64,000 nt of DNA from Owenia fusiformis (lineage: Eukaryota > Annelida > Polychaeta > Sabellida > Oweniidae), in assembly GCA_903813345.2 (NCBI GenBank), contig CAIIXF020000008.1, positions 32,574,867 through 32,638,866 on the forward strand, in the 5' to 3' direction. Shown piece after piece: positions 14,201-26,429 of the stretch (position 1 is the first letter of the stretch; each line of letters begins with the position of its first letter). The position numbers and the translations under genes were made by a program. The notes under the pieces are model-generated. The model searched no databases. It saw nothing but the letters and a program-made list of their open reading frames with translations, and was not told where the DNA came from.

Positions 14201-17200
14201 TACAACGTTTCCCTTTATTTTGAATAGTCCGTTAGCATCATCGATGAGTTCATAAATCATATCCTTCGTCAGTTCTCTGTTAGAATCTGCCCCTCGTAGG
14301 ATACCAACGGTTTCATCCAAACCACTGTTTTCAAGTATCTAAAATAGCATCAATAGTCAATGCCATCAGTGAAATGTGGGACACTAAATGCGTTTTGCAC
14401 ATCTTGTTTTAAACACATACATCATTAAAATGGTTGAATAGTCGTACTTTGTTCAATAACAATTAACGTGTGACAAATCTCAGGATATATCAATACCGCA
14501 CAACCAAATATAGGACATTGGTATATTTACCTCCGATGGTCTTAATACGATATTAGTTGGTGGGTTATTCACTTCATTTATCTTTATGAAAATATCCTTT
14601 TCAACATATTTCTCTGGTGTTCCGTTGTCTGTTGACCTTAAAATTATTTTGTACATATTTTTGCGATCGTAGTTCAGGACTTCTCCTTGTTTCAACTGCA
14701 AAATATGAATTAATTGTTCAGGTATATTTTTATGATAATTTGGACCCTTCAACAGCTTCATTGAAAATCCTAATTAGCTATTATGGCCTTGATTTTTTAC
14801 TGAAGGAATGAATGTGGATTTCGTATATGCTCAAATGAGTGAATATCCGGTTTTCTAGCTACATTTTACGTTTTTGTTTGATATATAATCATTTATCAAG
14901 AGCTGGACTGTTCTTACCTTTAATATATTGCCATCCAGAATAAATAAATTCCCAGCTCCTCGTATTATCATGTATTTGTATCTCTGTCCAATATCATCGT
15001 CGACAGTAGATAACATTGCAATTGTATCTTTCCATGTTGTATTCTGGTCAATGAAGACAGTGGTATATGTACTCCCGGAGAGTAAGATATCCTAGAAAGG
15101 CAATTGGATCTAGAACATAGTATCTAAATACGTTTGTCATTTGATCAAGAATGAGTATAACTTAAACCATGTAATGTAATTTAATTTGATTTTTAATAAC
15201 TATTCCATACATCTCTTAATGTTGAAATGCAAGGAACATACTTTTACTATTGGTTGTATGTCAATTTTACAGCATGCTTTTGTGCTTTAACTATATGCAG
15301 TCTACATTGTACCTCTAAAAATATGCATATGACTGACTTCTTAAGTCAGTAGCGTTCATAATTATTATTATGTAGACCGTAATTAGTCATACCTTTGGTC
15401 GATCATTTATATCTTTAATTTTGACTTCGATGGCTTGTTTAACCTCGGCTCCGCCTTCGTCTCTGATATGGGAGAGTAAGTTAATGGTGTTGACAAACTC
15501 ATAATTTAAAACACCAGCAACCCTCACATAGAAAGTACATCTCAATTCGGAACTCTGTAAATGAGGACAATATGAGCATAACTTACTACTCTGTGGATAA
15601 AATAGTCATTGATGAAATTCATATTCCTATAGATTGTGTTATGTGCTATTTAGAAGAGGCATCTATAGGAAAGAAATTCTATTAGGAAACATAAATTATA
15701 AATATAAAGTATTCCTGGATCATTTACTCTAAGCATGTACATCAGATTTATGGTAATAATGTAAGGCAAAAAATATCGGAAAATGTTCAGAAACAATGTT
15801 GCCTGGTCTATCCACAGTGTAACATAACATGACATTAAATGTAAATGCACCATTTGATTGCAAACCGGATCAGATAACTCAAACAGGCCATACGGATCAG
15901 ACAGGGAATATTCAAAGTGATCCTCCTTGTCTGGGTCGACGATTTCAATTGTTGCAACAGTTGTCCCAACGTTGATATCTTCATTAACGTTGATTTCAAT
16001 AGATGTTTCTCCTATTAGCTTAATGGGTTCGTTAATGTCCAAGACTGTTACGTTGGTAGGTGTTTTCGTCTGAAATAAAACAGGATATTTTGCCATTGTT
16101 TGTGTTGTAGTTGCAAAACAGCCATTTTCTAAAAACATTATTATGAATATATACGCAATGTCAATATATAATTATAGTTAAAATACTATAAAGTATAGTA
16201 ATTTGAATTACCTCCAAACTTGGTATCCCCGAATCAGTAGCCACAACTTGGAAACTATAGTGTGACTTAGTCTCGTAATCAAAGAGTGCGGTAGAAACAA
16301 TTTGATTGTAGTTTTTAATTTCAAAACCACGTGCTTCCAATAAACTGAATCTAACAGTTTGATGACTATCGTCGTCGATGGCATATATATGGCCTAGAAG
16401 ATCAAAATAAGAAACACTTTTTATTTGATGTACATGCACTAAAAAGGAAAATGTGTATTTTAGTTCTATTTATTCAAGTTCTGACATCTATCTATCTATA
16501 TCCACATGCATTACCTATAATAGTGCCGGGAGCACTATTCTCTGGTATAACCCTTTTGTTAACAACTACATTATACGGGGCTTCATTTACATCTTCCACT
16601 TCTATTGTAACAACAAAGTAAGCACTGGGTGGATCAGTAAGTTCCCCGTCATCTTTGACGCTTATACCAACTTCATAGAACCTGGCTTTCTCGTAGTCCA
16701 GGGTACAATCTACGCACGTGGTGTCTTTAGTTACAATTAGTCGATTTCCATTCTTGATTTGAAACATATTACCAGGATTTTGATCAATGGTGTAAGTTAA
16801 GGTTTGAATTTGTTCACGGAGATTGTTGAGGTCATGACCTTCAAGTAGACCAATCAAGGTTCCCGAGACACTGTTTTCTTTTATCTGGAAGAAAGGGTTA
16901 GGCATACAATTCAATTACATGTAGATTGTATTACGTCATGTGAATATTTTTTTATATTTACTCATACACTTGTATGGTGTTATGTACGCATTTTAATGAG
17001 ATAAATCTACTTAAATGGACCATGTCCTCTCTTCATTTATAGTTTTATGTTCAATATTGATAACTGTTTCTCTCTAATTTTGTCATTTCAATTATTCACT
17101 ATTCCGTGACACCAAACAATATAGTAAAATTAACATGTCAAACACTACGCTACCTTATTGTTTGAAATAGTAAGTCCATCCGGTAAAACATTAACAATCT

Positions 17201-20200
17201 CCAGCGTAATTGTTACATTCTTCAGATATGACTTTGGAGGTATCCCATTGTCTGTTACCATGATCGAAATAGTGTAGTTTGTATGCAATAGTAACGCTGC
17301 ATTTTGATTCAACTGAAAACAGACAGTATGCACACAATTATAAGTGTTTTCTTTATTGAATTGAATAAGCTTTCTTGGTTATTCCTTTCTTATATTTCAT
17401 TTGATTATCAATTCGTATCCAATGAATTGTTTGTCAACTTAGTAATTTTCTTTGAAAATGTGACTTCAAGGTCAGATAGATTCCCCATTGATCCAATATT
17501 ATAAAAATAAAAAGTTAAATATTTTCTTGTATTCGACAGAAAATATTTTCTTTTATTACTTGACTTATTTTCAATAATATAATTATCAAACTAAAAATGT
17601 AATATGAAAATCTATCCTCTAAATCTATCAAATAATAAGTTAAGAATCTATTCCCTTATCTGCCATTGTCGAGTCCATGTTATCTGCCCCAAATGAGCAA
17701 AATTGTCTCTGTTACCTTGGTAATTAATGTAAATGTTGATTGATGTTCTAAAAATGCATTATCTATTCACCTTCAATGTATCATTGCCTTCAATGTAGAC
17801 TATTCCGTCGGCATTTGTTAGAGAATAGTAATGCTTATCCTCAGAGTCAGGATCAGATGTTGAAAGGACACCAAGCGACATATTCCTTCTACTATCAGGA
17901 ACTTTAATACTGTCAAAGACTTTCTGATTCAGAAGTATATCCTAAAAATATTAAACTGAAACGTAAGTGCAAGAGTTATCTGATTTTGCTTGTTATCGGT
18001 TGATTTGAGGAACATGGGTCGAATAGGATGTGTTCAAGTTAGATTCTCTCATATCTGATCTGTAGTTGTATGTATTGGTTGTCAATGAACTATGTTATAC
18101 AAAATAAAATGTTAAAGCAATTACCGTTGGAGCTTTGTTAGTCTTGGTGATATCTAATGCAAATGGTTTACTTAAAGTCAGTCCTGCTTTATCAATCGCC
18201 ACTATTGTAAAATCTAGAGTTTTTTGCTCATTCGTTTGCGTGAACACCTGTTTTGCAACTAACAATGCTCTGCAAAACGTGTTGCCTAACTGAAAGAAAT
18301 TCAAAGTAACATATCCATTATGATAGCATGCACAAGTCCTGAAAATATAGAAAACAACTTTATTCAAATATTTATTATTTGTCGGACGAGAGGCACAATA
18401 TCGCTATATATCGCTATATATAAAGTGTAACAAAGCTTAAAGCAATCATATAATTACCATATTTATACATGTATTATTGATGACACCTAAACTGTCTGGT
18501 ATTGTATTGTTAACCACATTTATTTTTAATTCATCACTCGTTTCATCATCCATAACAGTTATTTCACCAATGATCTCATCGATGTCATTTTCTTCTTTTA
18601 TTTTTGGTTGATCTCTTTCAAAGTCACTACTCCCAAATTCTGAGCTGATGTGGATGTCCTGTGGGGGTTCGTCCTCATTAATGACCGTAATTTGAATCGT
18701 TTGATGAACCTACAATGAAACCAACAGTGGATAAATACCATTTCATTATATAAACATCACTGTTCACAATAACTAAATATGAGACTTCAACTATCACATT
18801 TTAATTTCCATGGACTTTGATGAACAATAGTAATAATAGATGTCGTGATATAATACTTTTAGTGTGTATGTATTTTATTGTCGATTTTCTAAATATTCCC
18901 CCATTTTGCACTCTCAATATATTACAAATATGATAGAGGTAGTGCACAACTTACTGATTTTTCAGGGGTTCCATTATCTTTGGACCTGACATCGATGTAA
19001 ACTATTCCTCCCACGGCTTCATAATCCAGCTGTTTCAATAACTGAACATGATGTTTACCATGTATTGCAAACGTTTTGTTGTAATCATCCAGAAGCTCGT
19101 ATGTATGTCTCTGCCCAATATCCTGGTCGATAGTTGTCAACTCCCAAAATGGATCACCTGATGGACATATAATATTAAATGACATACAAGATGTCCAGAA
19201 TTGGACCGAAGAAGGGTTGAATTACTTGTTCAATATCGCATATTCTGCCTTAAAAGGGACACAAAAAACTAGGACACCCTGTATGTAATATATTACACTA
19301 TATTAACGACAGATTTATACTACGCATATGAAACAATGCTGGAAAACAGAACACATTACAATAGTTGAAAACAACAAAAAAGTACAATTACACAAGACCT
19401 ACATCATGTGATCACAGACTCCAAATTATCTAAGCAATCAGTTCTATAAATATTCTATCGCTGACAATCAAGCCATTTAGAAAATAAAAAATCAAATCAA
19501 GCCATTCATTTCCACATGAAGATTCACTTACCCACACGATGGTTTTCGGAAATTATATCTGGTTCTAGAATTATAGCAGTTGGCGGATCATTTTCATCTA
19601 ATACATGGATCGTAAATGTCTCTTCTATAGCTCCACTTGGTATACCACTGTCCTCGGCACGTATTGTTACATTGATGTAAGGAGCCAGCTCATAGTCCAA
19701 CGGACAGTTAGTGTTATAGACATCATTGCAAAAACTGGAGTTTATCACCTTTAAAAGTATTTACAAATATTGGCCAGGCAATTTTACTAGCTAACTTCCT
19801 ATTTCTTATAGTCATTGGATATTTCTTATAATACTGATGGTTGCCTGAATTCATATACGTCCGGAATACACAAACCTGCAGAAACTCACAATATATGTAC
19901 CTGTAAATTAACTAGCACACCATCCAGCTTCACAAGATTAAATATATTCGTATGACTGAGTAAAGATACTGAAATATCTTGGTGGACATCTTCATCTACG
20001 ACAAGTACTTCTCCGATGACTGTACCGGGTGGGCTATTTTCTCTCACTGTGTTTCCGGACAGCTAAAAATATAAATAAATATATGTTGATTGAAAGATTT
20101 GCATATTAGTTTTAAATATACAATGATAATATTGTTATGTTAACATTTGATACATGGACTTTTGTTATTTACATACCGCCCTATGATCATGATATTGATA

Positions 20201-23200
20201 TAGTCTAAATAATGTAAACCATCAAATTTTCTTTAAAAATCTTTAATATTGTAACTTGAACAATAATTGACGAACAGTCGAAATTGATATTGAAAGGTAT
20301 TTGCGTGTGTTGTGCTGGAGTAATTTCCTATGAAGAATGCATATCTCGCAATCGACTTGTACATACTAACTTTTTACCTATGTATTTGCCATTGTGCTGT
20401 TTTTACATCAAATGTTGTACAGTAATTTTAATATAAAAAAATAAAAAATTCAATCTTTAAAAAAATGATAAAATAATAAAGTATCGATAAAGAAACGCAA
20501 CGTGTGAATGTACATTTTATTTTTTTACATATTAACTTACATTGATGGATGATGGTGGGTCATTAATATCAATCACATCTATGGTTATGTTTTGTTCTAC
20601 AATGTTATTGTCATCACATTCACTTTTCAGCATTACAATAAGCCTGAAGATAAAAAGAGAATTTCTTACTGATATGTAATTTGTCTCAAATTCTTGAAAT
20701 TATTGTATATAAGAGTGAGATAGCAATAAACGTTTTTTAGTCTTGCTTCAAGACACCGGACTATCTCCTCCAACAGCCAGTTGTTAAATTAGATAGTCCA
20801 TGGTCTTTAAGCAAGACTAACGTTTTTTTTAATATTTGAAGACAGACATAATTTTAGCGTAGGGTGTAAGATGATATATGCAATTAAGGACATGTTTTCA
20901 TGCCAAAGATATCACTGAGAAAAACTCCATTACATTTATGCTTTCCAAAAGTAGCAATCTTTGAAATTTAACGTAGTTTTCCTAACTGCATGGGTTAATT
21001 AAATCAGTTTTACATACCCTGCCATCGATTCATAATTTAATTTCTCTGTAAAGCAAAGCCAGTCTTCATTGTTAGTGGTATTAGTGTACATTTTCAACTT
21101 TGCAACGCCATTGATCTCATAAAAACAATGATCGTGCACTGGTCCATTATCATTTTCTGTTTTTATCAAAAATGGACATCTATTTGGATTGTTTTCTGGC
21201 ACTGCCTTTGGATATATTTCAATCTAAAAACAATTCATTAATTTTATCTAAGTAGTCCCTGTCAGGTAATGCCACAATAAGGTGCACCGTTATAAACTGA
21301 ACAATAACTTTTAATGTGTTCTTTCTAAGATATCCTATCAAAAAGCGCAATAATCAATGCATTTTTATTTAAATTATGGTGACTGTTAGGTTAAATTTTA
21401 CCTTAGTTGGTGGCTTTTCCTTCGGTATGCAGTAAGCATCATTTATTGTCCAATCTCCATATCCAGTGCACGTGATAGATGTCACGTGACCTTGGATGAG
21501 CCAATCTCCATCGCAAAAAGCTTCACACCGTGACTCTAACAAATATTCACCATTCACTGTCTTGTTTGGGCAGTTAAAGGAGGCTGATGAGCAATCTTGT
21601 AAATGTGGAGGACAAATAGATGCGGGTGGATAGGGGCAATTAATTGGTATACAAGAACCATTGTCACTTTTGATGAATGAATCTCTACAGAAACACTCCC
21701 CTATCATACATATCTGCTCGCAAACTCGTTGCTCTGGACACACCCTTGTTTCCTGAAATAAGAACCATATTGTCTTTTAATACAGATTATTTTCTATGGA
21801 TTGATGTACATTTCTATTGTTGCATTACATTGCAACATGGATGCAGATAGAAAAACACCATATAGATGTGAATGTAATGATACTGTTGAAAATAAACAGG
21901 CTGATTTTGTTTTTCAATTATAAAAAACTACTGCACTATCGACGAAGTTATTTTAAGGTCAAAAACAAGGTCCATCTTACAATGGTGTTGCTGCAGTTTT
22001 CCTTGCTTCCTCCACATTTGGCTTGCTTGATGATATTTCTTAGTCTTGTTTGTATTCCGCCGTTACAATTGTTGACACAGTTGGACCATTCAGACCATAA
22101 ACCAACCTTAAAGATATTGACTAAGTCTATTTCCAGCGATCTTCCAAGACATCATCAAATACACGTAAAAAAGGATAAGAAAATACAAACTTAGACCTAT
22201 AAATTATTATATTTTCAATATCTATAATCAAAATATGGAAAGGTCTGTTGTATGACAGTATATACGTTAATTTTCATTTGTAAATTATAGTCACACAATC
22301 ATACCGAGAAGAGAAGAACTAGAAAAACATCAACCAAAAATAAAGACAGGTAAACCTAGGAACCGTAATTCCCGAATCATATTTCACGGATATTGCTACT
22401 GCTGTCATCTAAATAAACCAGTTGCATCTCGCTGAGAACATCTCTGAATTGCATCATACATGTCATATGCAATAGTTAGCGGGAAGACTTTAATTTGTTA
22501 TTATCATGTATGAATGAAATGTATCCACCCACCCGACAAGGTCAGTAACCGTCTGGTATCGAATTTCAATGCGTTATGAATATATTAAACGATATATGCT
22601 TAATATGTTTATGGCATTACCACACCTGAACGATATCATTATTTCATTTGCATATTACCTGGCAATTTGTTAAGGATGAGTTGCTATAACAGGTATCAAA
22701 TTCAACAAGGTTCTGGTCTCTGCAGCTGCTGTTGCATTGAGTAGGTGTAAGAGCGAGCCTGGATCGTCCTTTCTGTCCAAATCCACAGTTTGTACTGCAT
22801 ATCGACCATTCTCCCCATGTGGTAAATTCACATGTGGATGAGTTCGTCACACAGCTCTCCACTTCGAAAAGGTCGTCCACAGACGGACAGTTACTCTCAA
22901 TCCCAAGGCAATCTTCAACCGGCTCAATGATTGTTTTTGTTCGCATTCTAAAAGAACATCGTTCATTTAAAACATCAACAAAACAGAAGACATGATCTTG
23001 GATTGGGAAGTTATATATACACTGTATATAGTAAAATATATTTTTAGATTTACCTTTGGCCTCTTCCACATGAGGATGAACAAGTGTCCCAATCACTCCA
23101 ATCTGACGTCACACATTCATCCGCGCAACAACCTGCATCACATGTCCTTTTCTTTGTAAGGGATGGACATTCACTGTCATTGCAAACTGTTTGATTTGAG

Positions 23201-25005
23201 AAACTTCGCTTGCGTGCTTGTTCACCAATTCCACATTTCCCATTATGAGGAAAGCAAGGTCCCCATGGCTGCCATTCTCCTATCTGTATTTTGAGGAAAT
23301 GTTTATGAAAGAGATAACAGGGAAAATAAAAATTGGAGTGATCTTTTTTGTCTACTAACTCCCTCAACTACTGGACTTCTTAATGCATTGTTTTCACTAT
23401 GGGTTCAATAGCAATGACAATAGATTTTAGACTTGTTAAATTTTGCCTTTAAGGTTATCTACCCTGGCCTAGACTAGTTTTTCCACGGGTTTAGCCTTAC
23501 TAAATAGTTATAGGATATACATATTACATAAATTAATAAATTACAGGATCAACGACCACGTTCTTAAGTAAACTGCTTGAATTTCTCGAATATGAGTGAA
23601 ATAATAACAGTACTTTTTGTCCACATTCCCAGGTTGGAGGCACATTTTAAATTGGATAAAGATGGATTGGAGACTTGGGGTAGGCAGATATCAATTATTT
23701 TCGCCAATTAATAGTAAACGCCTACAACATGCCCGAAATTCATTAGGATAAGTCCAACCTAAATATGAAACGTTGTATTTTATATGGGACGGAGATATAA
23801 TACTCACTGACTTCAAATAATCACAATTGTCCGGGGTATACGCAGAGCATGGAACACTTTCTTCTTCTGTAGTAGTATTGCAAGATGTAGCGTTGCTACA
23901 TGAGCCAGAAAGGCGGGCCCTTGCCCTTGTACTTATTCCCACCCCGCACGTTGTGTTGCATGTACTCCACTCGCTCCAAGACCCTGTCGTAAAAATGTCG
24001 GAGCAAATACTAAAAATGTAATGATAGCAATTTTTTGAATGCTTTTTTATAACTCTTGAAGTAGATATATTGAAGATCTATTGTAAGATACAATGAGTTT
24101 GATCACTCACGACCACACGCGCCCTTCGATACAGACCCAAATAAAGGGAATGTCACTAAAAGATGGATGGTGGCAAATCATTTTTAAAAACGCAAACATC
24201 AAGAAGAAAATCACAAAACTTTGACTGGGTCATGGGTAACTAAATTTCTAAATCAAATCAAGAAGAAGAGCTTAATTTGAGTACTTTTGCATTTCGTTTT
24301 TATCCCACCCTAACGTGCGTCTGAAGAGCTGTTTTCACCTGTCGTGCAAACTAACGCGCAAATATGGAATTACCTACCTTCAACATCAATCATTGAACAT
24401 GAACCCGTTTTGCACCTTTTGAATTGGATAATATCGGGACACCATTTACCCCCGCAGCTTGGTGATTGGGTGATTGACCGTGTCCTGTTCATTGTGCCCA
24501 TTCCATCGCAGAGTCCAAAACATCCTCCCCAGGGAGACCACTCAGTAACTTTGCAATCTTTACTACACTGTAGACTATCAAAACAATCTGTTTCAATGGT
24601 CAGGTAGTCACAATGTCCACCGCAAGATGGATCTGTAACCATGATCCGGGTTCTGCTACAGATCTTTCTGGATTTCCCGCCATATTTGGCACAAAGAGGA
24701 TCACCCTCGTCGCTCCAATAACAACCGACATCCCAGTCGGACCATGGCGAGTAATCGCAATTTACAGGGCAGCATTTATTCCCCGAAGTTTCACATTTCT
24801 GAGTTTCAACGGTATCTACGTTGCAGTCTCTAGGACACCTAAGTTGATCTAAGATATCGCGACTTCGTGACCTTGTTTGATTTCCGTCGCAGCCACTCGA
24901 GCAAGTGCTCCACTGAGTCCATTGTCCCACTGGGCAACTGTCGGGGGGACATACTGAGTTGACTGTCCCAATCAAAAATGTTACAAATATAAATGCTATG
25001 TCCAT
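1883..25005 (-). CDS. Giant TSP1-sushi-cadherin repeat protein, 47 exons, 3' end beyond the window
   Basis: Probable secreted or membrane-anchored adhesion protein. Exons (descending): 25005-24374, 24009-23808, 23283-23054, 22947-22659, 22106-21981, 21752-21402, 21223-21018, 20643-20541, 20062-19901, 19748-19532, 19157-18955, 18709-18458, 18289-18125, 17941-17771, 17312-17154, 16884-16515, 16393-16212, 16069-15851, 15554-15393, 15091-14918, 14695-14531, 14338-14198, 13979-13796, 13687-13455, 12924-12706, 12391-12230, 12010-11833, 11476-11298, 11049-10903, 10750-10630, 10344-10055, 9466-8425, 8208-7979, 7790-7548, 7413-7252, 6983-6513, 6171-5935, 5800-5642, 5474-5314, 4954-4708, 4524-4417, 4151-4080, 3955-3782, 3385-3224, 2982-2835, 2474-2344, 2188-1883. 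All have GT-AG borders and matching phases; the total is 10647 bases (3549 codons) without a stop. Residues 1-17 form a signal peptide. Least certain donors are 15851 (GTGCAT) and 3224 (GTTCGT). No transmembrane segment is reached, and the last exon ends mid-repeat at GAG|GTAATT, so more exons lie left of position 1. Confidence 0.85.
8425..9466 (-). CDS. Exon 32: single large exon with about three and a half cadherin repeats
   Basis: This 1042-base exon is several times longer than any neighbour and encodes more than three uninterrupted repeats, with linkers NVEESP, DVSEAP and DVNEQP and calcium motifs LDYDN, LDYEDN and DPDNT. It ends in phase 1 at TTGG|GTAAGT. The lack of introns here, against two or three exons per repeat elsewhere, points to local intron loss. 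Confidence 0.9.
10055..21223 (-). CDS. Exons 7-31: cadherin repeats, first block
   Basis: About fifteen consecutive extracellular cadherin repeats. Evidence is the recurring linker (DINDPP, DENDPP, DVNEAP, DINDRP, DVNEGP, DSNEAP) with ENxPxGTxIG starts and LDYE/LDFE mid-repeat motifs that supply calcium ligands. Some linkers are degraded: TNKAPT in exon 13, VNVLPD in exon 15, EVNNPP in exon 21 and TNKSSG in exon 25. Most repeats are split over two or three exons in phase 0. Exons 14, 20 and 27 all begin Asp-Ile-Leu just after a proline-containing linker, the mark of repeated exon duplication. Confidence 0.85.
20728..20828. repeat. Hairpin element in cadherin intron 7
   Basis: Arms of about 38 bases (AAACGTTTTTTAGTCTTGC and its complement GCAAGACTAACGTTTTTTT, continuing to GACTATC/GATAGTC) enclose a short loop. 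The shape is that of a small MITE or foldback insertion. Confidence 0.65.
21402..21752 (-). CDS. Exon 6: cysteine-rich TIL/EGF-like piece plus sushi (CCP)-like domain
   Basis: Residues about 494-610, a symmetric 351-base phase 0-0 exon. The first half (CPEQRVCEQICMIGECFC to GSCIP) has closely spaced cysteines like trypsin-inhibitor-like or EGF-like modules. The second half (NCPYPP to DAYCIP) has a sushi-like layout, with ITCTGYGDWTI matching the usual C-x-GxW core. It separates the TSP1 block from the cadherin block. The exact family of the first piece is uncertain. Confidence 0.6.
21981..25005 (-). CDS. Exons 1-5: signal peptide and about eight thrombospondin type-1 repeats
   Basis: Residues 1 to about 493. 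After the hydrophobic leader (MDIAFIFVTFLIGTVNS), repeats begin WTQWSTCSSGC, YSPWSDWDVGCY, EWSPWGGCFGLC (exon 1), WSEWSTCNTTCG (exon 2), EWQPWGPCF and DWSDWDTCSSSCG (exon 3, the latter completed in exon 4), TTWGEWSICSTNCG (exon 4) and LWSEWSNCVNNC (exon 5). The WxxWxxC signatures and later cysteines fit TSP1 domains, which bind extracellular matrix and glycosaminoglycans and often carry C-mannosyl tryptophans. Exon 5 is a symmetric phase 0-0 module holding one repeat. The exon 1 donor was set at AG|GTAATT (24374) because the nearby GTAGGT would break the frame into exon 2. Confidence 0.85.
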
Positions 25006-25009
25006 GATG

Positions 25010-26429
25010 TATCGGTGATTTGTTTTCTTTTCACAGTACTTACCATATTTTGATGCCGTTGTTTATTTTATTCGACACCTTTATTTTCGAATGAAATCTT
25101 TAATCAACGTTTAGCCAAATCGTTTATAACTGAAAATGTGCAATTCAGAGAGCTTCATGATAAACTGATGTCCAAGTTTGTTGATTTCATTAATCTGTTT
25201 GTTAATTATTCATAAATTGATTTTCAGATTTAAATGAACATTTTTCCAATTACAAAACAATTTTTTAGACGCACAACAGATTTATTTTAATTTCTTAATG
25301 CGTTGTTTATATTTCTTTATAACCCATGCCCAGCTTACTACGCAGGTGGCAAATATTAATTGAAGAACGTATCATTTCAGAGCAATTATTCAAACATGTG
25401 CTGCATCCCTTGATTTCATATGAAAGAATATAGTTTTTTAATCAAAGGCTGGTTTCTTAAGATAAATTTAATATGTTATTTAATCATAGTTTATGTATGT
25501 TAATGACTTATTTACGACAGTGCAATAATCGAAATATCTGCCAGCTACGAGAGATTATTTCAGCAAACGAGGAGTTAAATACATTTTAGCGAAAGAAAAT
25601 TGGAATATTACGTGTATTTTTTAATATTTTGCCATTTGGGGGTTTTACTCGGTTTTGAGTATAGTCCATTCTGATTTGAACTTGTACAGTGCGACCCAGT
25701 CACGTAACTCTATTTTTGAAATCACATTCTAAAAATTTCGGTAGGTCTCCTTGGAAAACAAATAATATGAGATAACTAAACATATACTATTTTTATTGAT
25801 AAATGAAATGAAAGTGCCAATGTAATAATATTAACTCAACGAAATTGAATCTTCATTCATTCCGTTACAGAAATAGATGATAATGTCCAGCTGGGTGACA
25901 TATCCTTCGGTCTTTAGGTTAAGGGCCGTAACAATTAATAAACCCAACAAAATAATATCTAGTACATTCAGCTTTTATTATCGAATGAGTTGAAATTTAC
26001 ATTAATCGGTGAGTTTTCTTAGCTACTATCTAATCGATAAACATATCTTTAATTTATACAAACATTTGCATATTGATCAAGTAACGTTCATTAACGCCAT
26101 AAATGTGTCTATGGATGATGAAACGTGTAATGTTGATCTCATTGTAAGATTTAATATCTGGAACTTGCACTAATAACATCTACCTACACTATATAGTTTG
26201 ACAATCGGGGTGAAATATTCGTGGGTATTGTATTTATATGCGAACATCATTTATGCAATTTCCACGGTGTTCTACTTAGATGATATTCGTTACCCTGGTT
26301 ACCTGACTGAAGTTGCTAACGATATGTTTACCATTAAAAGATGGATACCCTCAAAAAACGTTAACATTAAGTCCGCAACTATACGAGGAAGGGTACACTG
26401 CTAAGCATTTCATTCATGACACCTGTGTC
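25010..26429. other. Intergenic: cadherin 5' flank and receptor 3' flank
   Basis: AT-rich, no supported gene. Both neighbours read on the minus strand, so this should hold the 3' UTR of the receptor at 26430 and the promoter of the cadherin gene. A minus-strand AATAAA (plus TTTATT at 25974-25979) lies about 450 bases after the receptor stop and may be its poly(A) signal. I saw no clear TATA box for the cadherin start. Confidence 0.4.

Noticed and set aside
15650-15850. Extension of cadherin exon 18 to the ORF end at 15650
   Set aside because: Residues become hydrophobic and unlike a cadherin; the GTGCAT donor at 15850 joins correctly to exon 19.
24374-24378. Alternative exon 1 donor GTAGGT at 24377 in the cadherin gene
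   Set aside because: It leaves phase 1, which does not fit exon 2; the donor four bases later (GTAATT) restores the TSP1 frame.
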